From a virus, in the IMG/VR virus record IMGVR_UViG_3300031673_000273, positions 1-33,851 of that record: a DNA stretch of 33,851 nt. One strand, 5' to 3'. This document shows positions 11,516 to 18,968 of this stretch, piece after piece. Every line of letters starts with the position of its first letter. The first letter of the stretch is position 1. A program made the translations under genes and the position numbers. The notes beneath the pieces are model-generated. The model did not search any database, was not told the origin of the DNA, and was given only the letters and a program-made list of their open reading frames with translations.

Positions 11516-12718
11516 ATGAGTTCAGAAACAACTATACCTGGTGTTGACGCTGTCACACCCTCCAATTTTAAGACCTGGCAAACCCCCCTACGCCAGTCTT
11601 CCCTCTCTACCTGCATACACTGTCGCCGTAAGTTTATGTTTGAATGCCGCTGGCGTCTGTTCCTCAAACAGCAACCCTTCCAGTCTGCCTCCACTACCGG
11701 CCACATCGTTCACCGCCTCCTCCAGGTAGGCCCCGAACACATCGACTCTGTAGACCGTGAAGTCCAGATGGAAATCAACGCCCTCACTGCCCGCATCGAC
11801 GCCGGTGAAGACCTCCTCGGTCACCTCGCCGCCTCTGTCAACGGCCTTACCGACTCCCTGAACATGGCCAAAGTAATGTGCCTCCTGTTGTGGGAACGCT
11901 ATCCCCGTCCTCCCCACATCCGTACCTTATTCCGTGAGTTCACTATCCGTACTATGCTCAAGCTCACCCCCCCAGGGATGCCTGCCCTCGATATCCCCAT
12001 CGAAGGCACCCTGGACGAGGGAGTCCTAGACGAGCAAGCCTCCTGTGTCTACATCCGCGACACCAAAACAACCGGTCGTCCCGTAGAGTTCACCCTCACC
12101 GGCTATTCCTACTCTCTCCAGTGCCGTCTCTACCGCATCCTCATCGACGCGTGGCTTCGTTCCCAAAAGGAAACCCCCCTCGTTGGTGTCACCAAAATCT
12201 CCGACCTCCCCCCCACCGCCACCGGCTTCATCCTCGACATCCTCCAGAAGCCCACTATCCGCATGTGTGACAAGGACCGTCCCTTCACCGAATACAACGC
12301 CATCCTCTCTCGTGGTCCCAGGAAAGGTCAGATGGAAGTGCGTCGTGAGTACGCAGAGGGCACGTCTCCTGTATTTGAGAACTACCTCAATCGCTGCCGT
12401 GAATGGTACAAAGAAGCAGGTTCCGAGGCCGCCTCATCCTTCTCTGTAGCCTATGCCGAAGCCCCTATGCCCTCTGAACTGGCCGATGCCCTTATCCTCG
12501 GTTACTACCTCACAGCTCAGGAACCCATCCCCTCCCTCTTCGCCCGCGACATAACCTCCGATGCCTGCACAGCGTGGGACCGTGTCTGTCTCTACTACCC
12601 CCTCTGTTCCACCTCTGAGGCAGCGTGGCCTGCCATCATCGAATCCAAGTACGAACAAGTCCCCCCACCCAAGATAGAAGAGGAGGTCAAAGACAATGAG
12701 TCTACTGAACTATCTTAA
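11516..12718 (+). CDS. RecB/Cas4-like PD-(D/E)XK nuclease with Fe-S cysteines
   Basis: The 400-aa protein carries the RecB-family nuclease motifs in order: an early His (GHIVHRLLQ, near 65), GTLDEGVL near residue 163 (metal-binding Asp), VYIRDTKTT near 178-186 (the D-x-K core) and SLQCRLYR near 200 (the Q-x3-Y motif). Cysteines at 33, 36 and 44 near the N-terminus and CTAWDRVCLYYPLC near 350 give the split arrangement of AddB/Cas4-type 4Fe-4S nucleases. In phages these enzymes resect DNA ends for recombination. It lies two genes before a Sak4-like ATPase and an ssDNA-binding protein. The end overlaps the next gene by 23 bases. A motif copy at 12310-12324 encodes RGPR. Confidence 0.75.
   Translation: MSSETTIPGVDAVTPSNFKTWQTPLRQSSLSTCIHCRRKFMFECRWRLFLKQQPFQSASTTGHIVHRLLQVGPEHIDSVDREVQMEINALTARIDAGEDLLGHLAASVNGLTDSLNMAKVMCLLLWERYPRPPHIRTLFREFTIRTMLKLTPPGMPALDIPIEGTLDEGVLDEQASCVYIRDTKTTGRPVEFTLTGYSYSLQCRLYRILIDAWLRSQKETPLVGVTKISDLPPTATGFILDILQKPTIRMCDKDRPFTEYNAILSRGPRKGQMEVRREYAEGTSPVFENYLNRCREWYKEAGSEAASSFSVAYAEAPMPSELADALILGYYLTAQEPIPSLFARDITSDACTAWDRVCLYYPLCSTSEAAWPAIIESKYEQVPPPKIEEEVKDNESTELS
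12310..12324 (-). repeat. Dispersed motif copy 8 (reverse; doublet D left)
   Basis: Exact core 12311-12322, read as RGPR in the RecB/Cas4-like gene. Flank AA instead of the usual TT. Partner 723 bp to the right. Confidence 0.85.
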
Positions 12719-12986
12719 CTTTGGTATAGCTGATTGGATTCTTATCGTCTTCTGGTCTATCATTGGCATCTGGGAACTCGTCTACATCCTCTCCAATGTA
12801 GCCACAATCAGCCAACGCTATCAGCGTCTATATCCCAAATGGATTGACTCCATCATTGGCTTCACCCTACTTGGCTTTTTCATGTGTGCATGGTTTATCC
12901 ACCCAGCCGTCCGTGTCTTCTCCATCTTCTGGGTGGGTCATATCTTTATCCCAAACAAAGAAACTTATAAGAAAGAAGGAGTCTAA
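12696..12986 (+). CDS. Small membrane protein (96 aa)
   Basis: The ATG at 12696 follows GAGGAGGT inside the end of the nuclease gene, so translation is coupled. Two or three membrane segments are evident: about residues 12-34 (ADWILIVFWSIIGIWELVYIL), 51-69 (SIIGFTLLGFFMCAWFI) and possibly 70-85. The tail is basic (KETYKKEGV). No family recognised. Its place between a nuclease and a recombinase ATPase is unexpected for a membrane protein. It may be an accessory gene inserted in the recombination operon, since the AAGAAGGAG for the next gene lies in its last codons. Confidence 0.6.
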   Translation: MSLLNYLNFGIADWILIVFWSIIGIWELVYILSNVATISQRYQRLYPKWIDSIIGFTLLGFFMCAWFIHPAVRVFSIFWVGHIFIPNKETYKKEGV

Positions 12987-12988
12987 TT

Positions 12989-13978
12989 ATGGAAGCAACA
13001 GCACAACCATTGGTCCAGGTTACACAATCTCAACCTGGGACCACGAACACTGTAACGAAGATACCTGCCCAATCGGTACCCTCTGACTGGGCCTCGCTGG
13101 GGGTCGAGACAGGCTACAAGCCTCTCTCGGTCAACCAGTTGCGTATGTTTATCCTTGGTCCCGAAGGTCAGGGCAAGACCACCTTCATCGCTGGTTCCCC
13201 CAAGACCCTCATCCTTGACTACGAGGGTGGAGCGTGGGGCATCCCTAACCCGCGTGCCCACCGCATTCACGTCACCACCTTCGAGATGCAGCACCGCTTT
13301 ACCGACAAGCTGGTAGCCGATGCCAAGGCAGGTCGCCGGTTCTACGACCGCATCGTCTTCGACACCATCGACCAGCTGGTCGAACTGATGAACGATGAGC
13401 TCTCCATCATCTATAAAGATAACCTCACAAAAGGTATCCCTGACATCCGCAACTACGGGCAGAAGGGTGCAGGCTACGTGTTGCTGGCTCGCTACTGCTG
13501 GGATGAAATCCAGAAGGTAGAGAAGGCTGGTTATGCGTGGACGTGTACCGGCCACCTCACAGAGAAAACTATAACTATAGGTAATACTGACCGAACCGTC
13601 ATACGCCCCGTAGTCTCTGGCACCATCAGCGACTTGGTAGGACGCAACTGTGAAGTTGTCGCTACCATCAACCAACGTCAGGAGTCCGTGGAATTCTTCC
13701 GAGAAATACAGGGGCGTAAAATCAGCGGTGGCTTTAACACCATACAGGCAACCTACCTTGAGGCTACGACGATGAATCCAGTGGAGGGCGTGGCTCAGGG
13801 TAAGGTGCGTGGTGTCCCCCCAATGCGTACCAAAATTCTTCTCCCTAATCCGATGACTGGTGAGCAAGGATGGGACAAATTCGCCGCAGCCTATGACGAA
13901 GCCGCCGCCTCTGTCATCAACACCTTTAATCCTTTCACAACTTACCCACCTCTTACAGTGGGTGAACCACCGAAATAA
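12989..13978 (+). CDS. Sak4-like RecA-fold ATPase (single-strand annealing/recombinase)
   Basis: The 329-aa protein has a Walker A motif, GPEGQGKTT, at residues 57-65, an acidic LDYEGG at 76-81, and a Walker B-like RIVFDTIDQL at 121-130, the plan of phage AAA_24/Sak4 proteins related to the RecA core. Sak4-type proteins load on ssDNA and promote strand annealing together with a phage SSB. The SSB-like gene follows directly, and a RecB-like nuclease precedes, supporting a recombination module. The N-terminal 30 residues are low-complexity and Gln/Thr-rich; they are where the motif (13032-13046) and a near-reverse copy (13012-13021) sit, so this leader may tolerate the DNA signal. Confidence 0.75.
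   Translation: MEATAQPLVQVTQSQPGTTNTVTKIPAQSVPSDWASLGVETGYKPLSVNQLRMFILGPEGQGKTTFIAGSPKTLILDYEGGAWGIPNPRAHRIHVTTFEMQHRFTDKLVADAKAGRRFYDRIVFDTIDQLVELMNDELSIIYKDNLTKGIPDIRNYGQKGAGYVLLARYCWDEIQKVEKAGYAWTCTGHLTEKTITIGNTDRTVIRPVVSGTISDLVGRNCEVVATINQRQESVEFFREIQGRKISGGFNTIQATYLEATTMNPVEGVAQGKVRGVPPMRTKILLPNPMTGEQGWDKFAAAYDEAAASVINTFNPFTTYPPLTVGEPPK
13032..13046 (+). repeat. Dispersed motif copy 9 (forward; doublet D right)
   Basis: Exact core 13034-13045, read as PGTT near the start of the Sak4-like gene. A near-reverse copy missing one base (13012-13021) lies 10 bp before it. Confidence 0.85.
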
Positions 13979-14026
13979 AGTACTTTATTAACTTTTGTAA
14001 CGGCCTATGGCCAAAGGAGTAATTGT

Positions 14027-14485
14027 ATGTCAGAAAATTTAACAGCCGACATGTCTGGTATTCTCAACGACCTTGCAGCAGAGTTTAAGACTGCGGAAGT
14101 CTTCAACTCGTGGACGCCCCCTATCGGAGATTACACTGCCCTGATTACCGACTTCAAATCAGGTATCAGCACAAGCGAAGCCAAAGGCAAGATGGCATGG
14201 TGGCGTCTGGAGATGCGTCTCCTCGACGCAGGCAACCCTGAACTGGACCAGAAGGATTTCAGTTTGGGCTTCTTCAGTCGCAACCTCGGTTTCCCGAAGG
14301 CCGCGATGTCTGTCCTCGCCGGTAGGCGTGTCGACGACATCCACCAGCTTCCGGTTATCTTCGAGGCCTCAAAGGGTGCCATTGTGAAGCTCAATGTCGT
14401 GATGTCCAGCAACAAGAAGAACAAGAACATCACCATCACGGAGCTGGTAGAGGCAGCCCCCGCCGCTGCTCCCGCGACAGCGTAA
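14027..14485 (+). CDS. DUF669-like single-stranded DNA-binding protein
   Basis: The 152-aa protein starts behind CAAAGGAG. It has the DUF669-type plan: a short N-terminal helix, then GDYTALITDFKSG with a beta-strand series (WWRLEMRLLDAG) and IVKLNVVMSS-NKKNKNITITELV near residues 122-142, ending in an Ala/Pro-rich tail. DUF669 proteins are phage ssDNA-binding proteins that work beside Sak-type annealing proteins. The tail is not the acidic tip usual in bacterial SSBs. Its position directly after the Sak4-like gene supports the call. The GC-rich stem-loop at 14517-14581 follows. Confidence 0.65.
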   Translation: MSENLTADMSGILNDLAAEFKTAEVFNSWTPPIGDYTALITDFKSGISTSEAKGKMAWWRLEMRLLDAGNPELDQKDFSLGFFSRNLGFPKAAMSVLAGRRVDDIHQLPVIFEASKGAIVKLNVVMSSNKKNKNITITELVEAAPAAAPATA

Positions 14486-14516
14486 CAAGACTCTAACTCT
14501 CTCTCCTCCTTTCTTC

Positions 14517-14581
14517 GGGGGTGGTGGGTAAGTCCTGCTTGGCTACGGTCACAGTAGGGGCTGCCACCCCCAGTTATTATA
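14517..14581 (+). other. GC-rich stem-loop after the SSB-like gene
   Basis: GGGGGTGG (14517-14524) pairs with CCACCCCC (14574-14581), extended by three wobble or GC pairs. An inner stem CCTGC (14534-14538) with GTAGG (14554-14558) sits within. No T tract follows, so it may be an RNA stability or processing element rather than an intrinsic terminator. Confidence 0.5.
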
Positions 14582-14598
14582 CATAAGGACATATACTG

Positions 14599-14808
14599 AT
14601 GAGCACAAAAGAAAAAGATATTGCTAGTCTTTATTGTTATTCTTCTGGGGGAGATACAGTTATAAATGTCGAAGCTATCCGACAATCAACAATATCTACT
14701 CTCAAAGTCCTGAAATCCAAACCAGTAGATATCCCTATCTCTCTTTATCCCGCGGGCCTTATTGCACAGTGCAAACTCATCCTATCCCTATGCAAAATTA
14801 TTAAATAA
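14599..14808 (+). CDS. Hypothetical protein (69 aa)
   Basis: The ATG at 14599 follows AAGGAC. The 69-aa protein is a mix of a polar start (STKEKDIASLYCYSSGG) and a hydrophobic C-terminus (GLIAQCKLILSLCKIIK). No domain recognised. The gene is AT-rich compared with its neighbours and stands alone after a stem-loop. Moderately likely to be real because of the ribosome site and intact frame. Confidence 0.5.
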   Translation: MSTKEKDIASLYCYSSGGDTVINVEAIRQSTISTLKVLKSKPVDIPISLYPAGLIAQCKLILSLCKIIK

Positions 14809-14843
14809 AGGATATACCAATAACAGAAAGCGTGCAAGTGTAA

Positions 14844-15428
14844 ATGACACCAGAAGCTGCCGAGACAATGCGAAAGGCCATAGGACTCCTGAGACACCCA
14901 TTCTCATTTATCCTGCCTCTCACTCTCCGTCCCTATCGCCATCGTGACGCGTGGCATCTATGGGTCTTCTCTCCCATTCCCTGCATCGAACCAGGCAAGC
15001 CTATGATGCTGAAGACGCCACGATTCATTGGTGTCCACGAATGTCTATGTATCACTCTCCTCCACCCACTTCGCATCAAGTCTCTGGTCCAAGTCTCCCG
15101 CGAACTCCCGACCATTGAACCGTTTGGTCCTGTCAACTGGCTCGCCTATACGGGCTATAACCGTTATTCTGTAACTACCCGACAGGGCTTTATCTTTCAT
15201 ATTCCATCTTATGTTTACACAGCATTCTTGGACACCCACCCCCATCCCATCAAGACAAAGGGAGTAGTTCATAATCTATGGGTCGGCACCCACGAATACT
15301 TCATCCTTGAAATTCCTATCCTTCAACGCAAGTATATTATTCCTGAAGAGGTAACCTGTGAATCCACTGAATCCGTTGGAAACTATACGCCAACAGTATC
15401 AGACGTTACTGCAACTGGGAACGGATGA
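14844..15428 (+). CDS. Hypothetical protein (194 aa)
   Basis: The ATG at 14844 has only a weak ribosome site. The 194-aa protein has an Arg/His/Trp-rich N-terminal part (LRPYRHRDAWHLWVF), a central PFGPVNWLAYTGYNRYSV and a beta-rich C-terminal half (HEYFILEIPILQRKYIIPEE). The C-terminal 24 residues lie over the start of the next gene in another frame and look low-complexity. No family recognised. Codon use is C-rich, like the replication genes, which supports it as a resident gene. It lies between the SSB-like protein and a P-loop ATPase, so a role in replication is plausible but unproven. Confidence 0.55.
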   Translation: MTPEAAETMRKAIGLLRHPFSFILPLTLRPYRHRDAWHLWVFSPIPCIEPGKPMMLKTPRFIGVHECLCITLLHPLRIKSLVQVSRELPTIEPFGPVNWLAYTGYNRYSVTTRQGFIFHIPSYVYTAFLDTHPHPIKTKGVVHNLWVGTHEYFILEIPILQRKYIIPEEVTCESTESVGNYTPTVSDVTATGNG

Positions 15429-16575
15429 CCTGATGGCAGTTGACTTTCTTGTCAGCGTGTACATAGCGAACATTACACCTGCCCTGACTGAACCAATCTG
15501 GGCATACCTAATCGCTCCGCCCGCTGGCTGCAAGACAGAACTCATCCGTCCCTTCATGGAATATGAACGCTCTGTCGCCATCAGCAGTCTCACAGAAAAT
15601 GCCCTCATCAGCGGCTACAAAGACGAGCACGACCAGGACCCTTCCCTTATCAACCTCCTCGACTCCAAAGTCCTCGTCATCAAAGACTTGACGAGTCTCT
15701 TAACCGACAGTCCCTCCAAGCGTACAAAGATATACGGAGACCTCCGTGACGCCTTCGATGGCACCTGTGCCAAGTCCTCTGGCCGAGCCGGTTACCGTTC
15801 CTACAAATCCCGCTTCGGTGTCATCGCCGCCACCACCGGTATCATCGACGCCTTCAACGAAGAAAACCAACAGTTAGGTGAACGCTTCGTAGCCTGTCGT
15901 ATGGCTCGCTACGCTCCCTCCTTCGACTCCATCCTTGCCTCTCTCGCCCACGTCGAGAAGAGCATGGTCAACAAGGAAATCTGGCGTACCACCCTCCGTG
16001 AAACCCTCCATACCCAACTCTCAGCCATCCGTGCCCACCTCACATCCACTACAGAATTCGTGGTCCCAGGTGAAGTGTCCCGTCTCCTACAGATACTGGC
16101 ATACTTGCTGAGCCAGTTCAGGACTACACCCATACATGGTATACCCATAGACGCCGAAGCCGCCTCTCGTATCCTCCAACAACTTAAGAACCTCGGTCTC
16201 GCTCACATGCTATCGGAGTGCCGTACTGCCTGGAATGACTCTGACACTATCCTTGTAAAGCGTGTCATCATCGACACCCTCTCCATCACCCGTCGGCGGT
16301 TCCTGCTCGCCCTCTACGGCTGGAACAACGCCCTGCCCTCCCTCTCTATCAACCAGATTACCACCCTGACCCACACCTCCTCGTCTGCTGCGACCGACAT
16401 CCTGAACCAATACCTGCACTCTGGTCTCATAGATGAACTCACGGTGCAGGGTGAGAAACACTACCAGTTCACCACAATTATCAGGGGGTTGCTCAACGAA
16501 ACAACCCTCCTCTGTACCGGCCCCCACCTTCCCCAATTATCACGAAAGGATATACACTATGCAGTTAAAACGTAA
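15358..16575 (+). CDS. P-loop ATPase with C-terminal winged-helix-like region (helicase-like)
   Basis: The 405-aa protein starts at a GTG after GAGGTAACC, overlapping the previous gene by 71 bases. It has a Walker A variant, APPAGCKT, at residues 53-60 and a Walker B-like VLVIKD at 105-110, with a sensor-like stretch FGVIAATTGIID near 160 and ERFVACRM near 180 (a possible Arg finger). The C-terminal part, SINQITTLTHTSSSAATDILNQYL-type sequence near 335-360, looks like a winged helix. The layout fits phage and plasmid replication ATPases or helicase loaders of the AAA+ class; substrate unknown. A motif copy at 16058-16072 encodes VVPG. Confidence 0.6.
   Translation: MNPLNPLETIRQQYQTLLQLGTDDLMAVDFLVSVYIANITPALTEPIWAYLIAPPAGCKTELIRPFMEYERSVAISSLTENALISGYKDEHDQDPSLINLLDSKVLVIKDLTSLLTDSPSKRTKIYGDLRDAFDGTCAKSSGRAGYRSYKSRFGVIAATTGIIDAFNEENQQLGERFVACRMARYAPSFDSILASLAHVEKSMVNKEIWRTTLRETLHTQLSAIRAHLTSTTEFVVPGEVSRLLQILAYLLSQFRTTPIHGIPIDAEAASRILQQLKNLGLAHMLSECRTAWNDSDTILVKRVIIDTLSITRRRFLLALYGWNNALPSLSINQITTLTHTSSSAATDILNQYLHSGLIDELTVQGEKHYQFTTIIRGLLNETTLLCTGPHLPQLSRKDIHYAVKT
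16058..16072 (-). repeat. Dispersed motif copy 10 (reverse; doublet E left)
   Basis: Exact core 16059-16070, read as VVPG in the P-loop ATPase gene. Partner 706 bp to the right. Confidence 0.85.
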
Positions 16576-16840
16576 ATATGTCACACGCCCTCTGCCCTGT
16601 CGGGACGACCTTGGCACCATCTTCCGCCAGCACTGTGAAGACAACGGCTTCATCCTCCACAAGTCAGTCGCTGCCGCCCTCGTTATGTTTCTCCAAGCTT
16701 TCCATCTTGACCAGATTGACACCATGTCCCACATCTTCGACCCCAAGAAAGCCAAAACCATTCACCTGGGACCACGTAAAAGGTCCGCAAATTGGCGTAG
16801 TCCAGGTCGTATCAAGAACGAAACCGATATACCATATTAA
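16559..16840 (+). CDS. Small basic hypothetical protein (93 aa)
   Basis: The ATG at 16559 follows GAAAGGA and overlaps the ATPase gene by 17 bases. The 93-aa protein is basic (MQLKRKYVTRPLP at the start, GPRKRSANWRSPGR near the end) with a helical middle (VAAALVMFLQAFHLDQI). It could bind nucleic acid, but no motif is diagnostic. The LGPRK segment is encoded by the forward motif copy at 16763-16777. The next gene follows 10 bases later with GGAG overlapping this stop. Confidence 0.6.
   Translation: MQLKRKYVTRPLPCRDDLGTIFRQHCEDNGFILHKSVAAALVMFLQAFHLDQIDTMSHIFDPKKAKTIHLGPRKRSANWRSPGRIKNETDIPY
16763..16777 (+). repeat. Dispersed motif copy 11 (forward; doublet E right)
   Basis: Exact core 16765-16776, read as LGPR in the 93-aa basic protein, 74 bp before the deoxyribosyltransferase-like gene. 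Confidence 0.85.
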
Positions 16841-16850
16841 GGAGCACAAA

Positions 16851-17279
16851 ATGTTAGGAACAACCTTCTACTTGTCTCACCCCTGGAAGTCAAGAGCTTA
16901 CGTACGTAAGTGGGAACTCAACATTGAAAAACAAACAGGTATCACTCTGCTCAATCCCTTCTATGATGAGCCGCGTCGGGAAGTAGACGAGATAGATAAT
17001 GGTACTCGTGAAGAGTATGATTTAGACCCCTACATGATAGTCCAACGAGACATAGCTGCTATACGACGGTGTGAGGGTGTTGTCGCCATCATCGACGGTG
17101 GTACATCCTACGGCACTATTATGGAAATCGTTTACGCTTTCAGTATGGGTAAGCCTGTCTACCTCATCTGTACTAACGGACAGGAAAAGCATCCGTGGTT
17201 ACGCTATCACTGCCTCACTATTTTTACCTCCTTTAAGGAATTTGAGGATGTTAATACCCAAGAAAAATCTAATAATTAA
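16851..17279 (+). CDS. Nucleoside 2-deoxyribosyltransferase-like protein
   Basis: Start at ATG 16851 behind AAGGAG; the longer open frame upstream overlaps the previous gene. The 142-aa protein opens with FYLSHPWK (residues 6-13), has DPYMIVQRDIAAIRRCEGVVAII at 59-81 and GGTSYGTIMEIVYAFSMGKP at 83-102, with Glu92 in the position of the catalytic Glu of the family. Members transfer deoxyribose between bases or hydrolyse nucleoside monophosphates, and in phages support nucleotide salvage or base modification. Its end overlaps the phosphoesterase gene by 32 bases. This gene begins an AT-richer patch that runs to 18968. Confidence 0.75.
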   Translation: MLGTTFYLSHPWKSRAYVRKWELNIEKQTGITLLNPFYDEPRREVDEIDNGTREEYDLDPYMIVQRDIAAIRRCEGVVAIIDGGTSYGTIMEIVYAFSMGKPVYLICTNGQEKHPWLRYHCLTIFTSFKEFEDVNTQEKSNN

Positions 17280-17991
17280 CGATTTGCATATCCCCTTTCA
17301 GGACAAAGTTGCCGTTGAGTTGGTACTGGATTTTACCGCCAAGAAAAAACCCCACCGAGTAATTATAGATGGCGATGGCATTGACTTCTATGAGTTGAGC
17401 CGATTTGATAAGAACCCCAACCGAAAAACCAACTTGCAATGGGAAATTGATGAAATGCGGGGTTTCCTTATTCGGCTAAGAAATATTCTTCCGAAAGCCG
17501 AAATAGTCTATATTGAGGGCAATCACGAAGCAAGGTTGAGGAAGTACCTCTGGCGTAAGGGTGCGGAGATTGCTTCGTTGAGGTGTCTTGATTTTAAGGA
17601 ATTACTGGGGCTGAAAAGTCTGAATATAAACTACTATGAAGAGGGATACTGGTTAGGTAAATTGTATATCTATCACGGCACTTTAATTAGAAAAGACTCT
17701 GGCGCAACGGCGAAGGCGGAGTTTATGAAGAACGGCTGCTCAGGTATCAGCGGTCATTGCCATCGAGATGGTAAGTTCGGTGTTAGAAATCAGGGTGGCT
17801 TATTCGGCTGGTGGGAAAACGGCTGCCTGTGCGACCTTAACCCTGAATATATCGAGGGCATAGCCAACTGGGTGCAGGGCTTTACAATGGTTACACAAGT
17901 TAAAGGAAAAGAGTTCGTCTGGCCGATAGCTATTATTAACGGCACTTGCGCCTTTGGCGGGCACATATATAAATTAAAGGAGTTAAAATGA
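17248..17991 (+). CDS. Calcineurin-like metallophosphoesterase
   Basis: Start at ATG 17248, shortly after AAGGAATTTGAGG, giving 247 residues; the frame stays open upstream only across the previous gene. Metal-site motifs appear in order: NDLH (11-14), DGDGIDF (41-47), EGNHEA (90-95), YHG (142-144) and GHCH (169-172), the D-x-H, GD-x2-D, GNHE and GH-x-H set of the family. Phage members act on nucleic acid ends, cyclic phosphodiesters or nucleotides; the substrate here is unknown. It is sandwiched between a deoxyribosyltransferase-like gene and small genes with ATGA overlaps, so a nucleotide-metabolism role is likely. Confidence 0.8.
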   Translation: MLIPKKNLIINDLHIPFQDKVAVELVLDFTAKKKPHRVIIDGDGIDFYELSRFDKNPNRKTNLQWEIDEMRGFLIRLRNILPKAEIVYIEGNHEARLRKYLWRKGAEIASLRCLDFKELLGLKSLNINYYEEGYWLGKLYIYHGTLIRKDSGATAKAEFMKNGCSGISGHCHRDGKFGVRNQGGLFGWWENGCLCDLNPEYIEGIANWVQGFTMVTQVKGKEFVWPIAIINGTCAFGGHIYKLKELK

Positions 17992-18260
17992 ATAAGAAAG
18001 TCGAAATGAACAGCGATGTATGTGATGGTGGAAATAAAGAACTAACATTTACGGAATTATCACCGCCGAACAGGTCAAGAACTTATTATTTTCCTAAGGG
18101 AGAAAAGATTACTTTTTTCTGTGTAGAGAAAATATGTGTGCGCCCAAGTGGTGTTCATAGGTTGATTATGAACCCTGCAGCCAATGATGGCAATAAGTTG
18201 GCCATTGTACAATCTGGATGGCTGGCTATTGCAATAGATGCTGACAAGTGGACACTATAG
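17988..18260 (+). CDS. Hypothetical protein (90 aa)
   Basis: The start overlaps the phosphoesterase stop as ATGA, with AAGGAG before it. The 90-aa protein is beta-rich with two Cys near the N-terminus and in FFCVEKICVRP (residues 44-54). No signal peptide, membrane segment or family recognised. AT-rich like its neighbours. Confidence 0.6.
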   Translation: MNKKVEMNSDVCDGGNKELTFTELSPPNRSRTYYFPKGEKITFFCVEKICVRPSGVHRLIMNPAANDGNKLAIVQSGWLAIAIDADKWTL

Positions 18261-18325
18261 GCATCGTCCTTACTTAGCGGCAGGATACATAAATTGAAAG
18301 GATAGAATATTGGGAGAATAAGTAT

Positions 18326-18607
18326 ATGAACAAACAAGAATTTGAAAAGTGGTATGATACGGGCGAAGGCAGCGAGAGGATGAAACAGCAGACAAGGCAA
18401 GCAGAGCGCAAGGAGAAGCCGCTTATCCAAAAGTATATGGAATTGCAAGGTGAAATTAAAACACTTAGACAGGAATGGGAAAAATACAAACAGTTTTTGA
18501 TAGCAAAGTATCCTGCCGAAACGGGCAAGAAGTGGAAGTTTATTTGCAAACACCATAAGAAAATTGACTCCATTTTATCAAAAAGAGGTCATAACCATGA
18601 AGTATAA
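18326..18607 (+). CDS. Hypothetical helical, basic protein (93 aa)
   Basis: The ATG at 18326 follows GGGAGAATA. The 93-aa protein is highly charged and helical (MKQQTRQAERKEKPL, then YMELQGEIKTLRQEWEKYKQ, a likely coiled coil at residues 35-58), ending in a basic KKWKFICKHHKK segment. It could bind nucleic acid or oligomerise. No family recognised. Its last bases overlap a 26-codon frame. Confidence 0.6.
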   Translation: MNKQEFEKWYDTGEGSERMKQQTRQAERKEKPLIQKYMELQGEIKTLRQEWEKYKQFLIAKYPAETGKKWKFICKHHKKIDSILSKRGHNHEV

Positions 18608-18677
18608 AGTCTACACACTTATGGACAAGTGCCGAGGAAACTACAATGATAAGTTATATTTTCTATCTAATTGGTAG
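18597..18677 (+). CDS. Possible very small protein (26 aa)
   Basis: An ATG overlapping the previous gene opens a 26-codon frame (MKYKVYTLMDKCRGNYNDKL...). There is an AGAGG seven bases upstream. It overlaps the next small frame by 32 bases in another register. The evidence is only the ribosome site and packing. Confidence 0.3.
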   Translation: MKYKVYTLMDKCRGNYNDKLYFLSNW

Positions 18678-18726
18678 TGTTTGTTTTCTGATTGGTAGCG
18701 TTATTGCTATGTGGAGACTAAAATGA
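18646..18726 (+). CDS. Very small single-pass membrane peptide (26 aa)
   Basis: An ATG after GAGGAAA opens a 26-codon frame that is almost entirely hydrophobic, from YIFYLIGSVCFLIGSVIAMW, with a basic end RLK. Its TGA overlaps the next gene's ATG (ATGA), typical of real coupled phage genes. Function unknown. Confidence 0.45.
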   Translation: MISYIFYLIGSVCFLIGSVIAMWRLK

Positions 18727-18968
18727 AAGACAGATTACTCAATGTGTTGCGTAAAATACCGATTCGGATTATCAAGGTAAGTACGTTGAAGCGGATGTCG
18801 GATGCCCGTAAGATAGGTAATGAAGTGCTCTCTAAGCTTCTGGCAGATAATCACTTCCTCAGAACACAGATGGAAGGGTTGCTCCAAATGTCCCCGAAGG
18901 AATTTGCCCACCAGGCACGTAAGCGGGAACTGGCGAAGGCACCAGTGTGGGCGACGGAACCGAAGTAG
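18723..18968 (+). CDS. Basic hypothetical protein (81 aa)
   Basis: I choose the ATG at 18723, coupled by ATGA to the small membrane peptide and seven bases after GGAG; a GTG at 18711 is the alternative. The protein is basic at its start (KDRLLNVLRKIPIRIIKVSTLKR) and helical later (EVLSKLLADNHFLRTQMEGLL). No family recognised. It is the last gene of the rightward half and its end runs about 110 bases into the 3' end of the convergent 1076-aa virion gene, an unusually long tail-to-tail overlap. Confidence 0.6.
   Translation: MKDRLLNVLRKIPIRIIKVSTLKRMSDARKIGNEVLSKLLADNHFLRTQMEGLLQMSPKEFAHQARKRELAKAPVWATEPK

Noticed and set aside
14517-14581. Stem-loop after the SSB-like gene as a tRNA or riboswitch
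   Set aside because: No acceptor, anticodon or conserved T-loop elements, and no known riboswitch core; kept only as an unassigned stem-loop.
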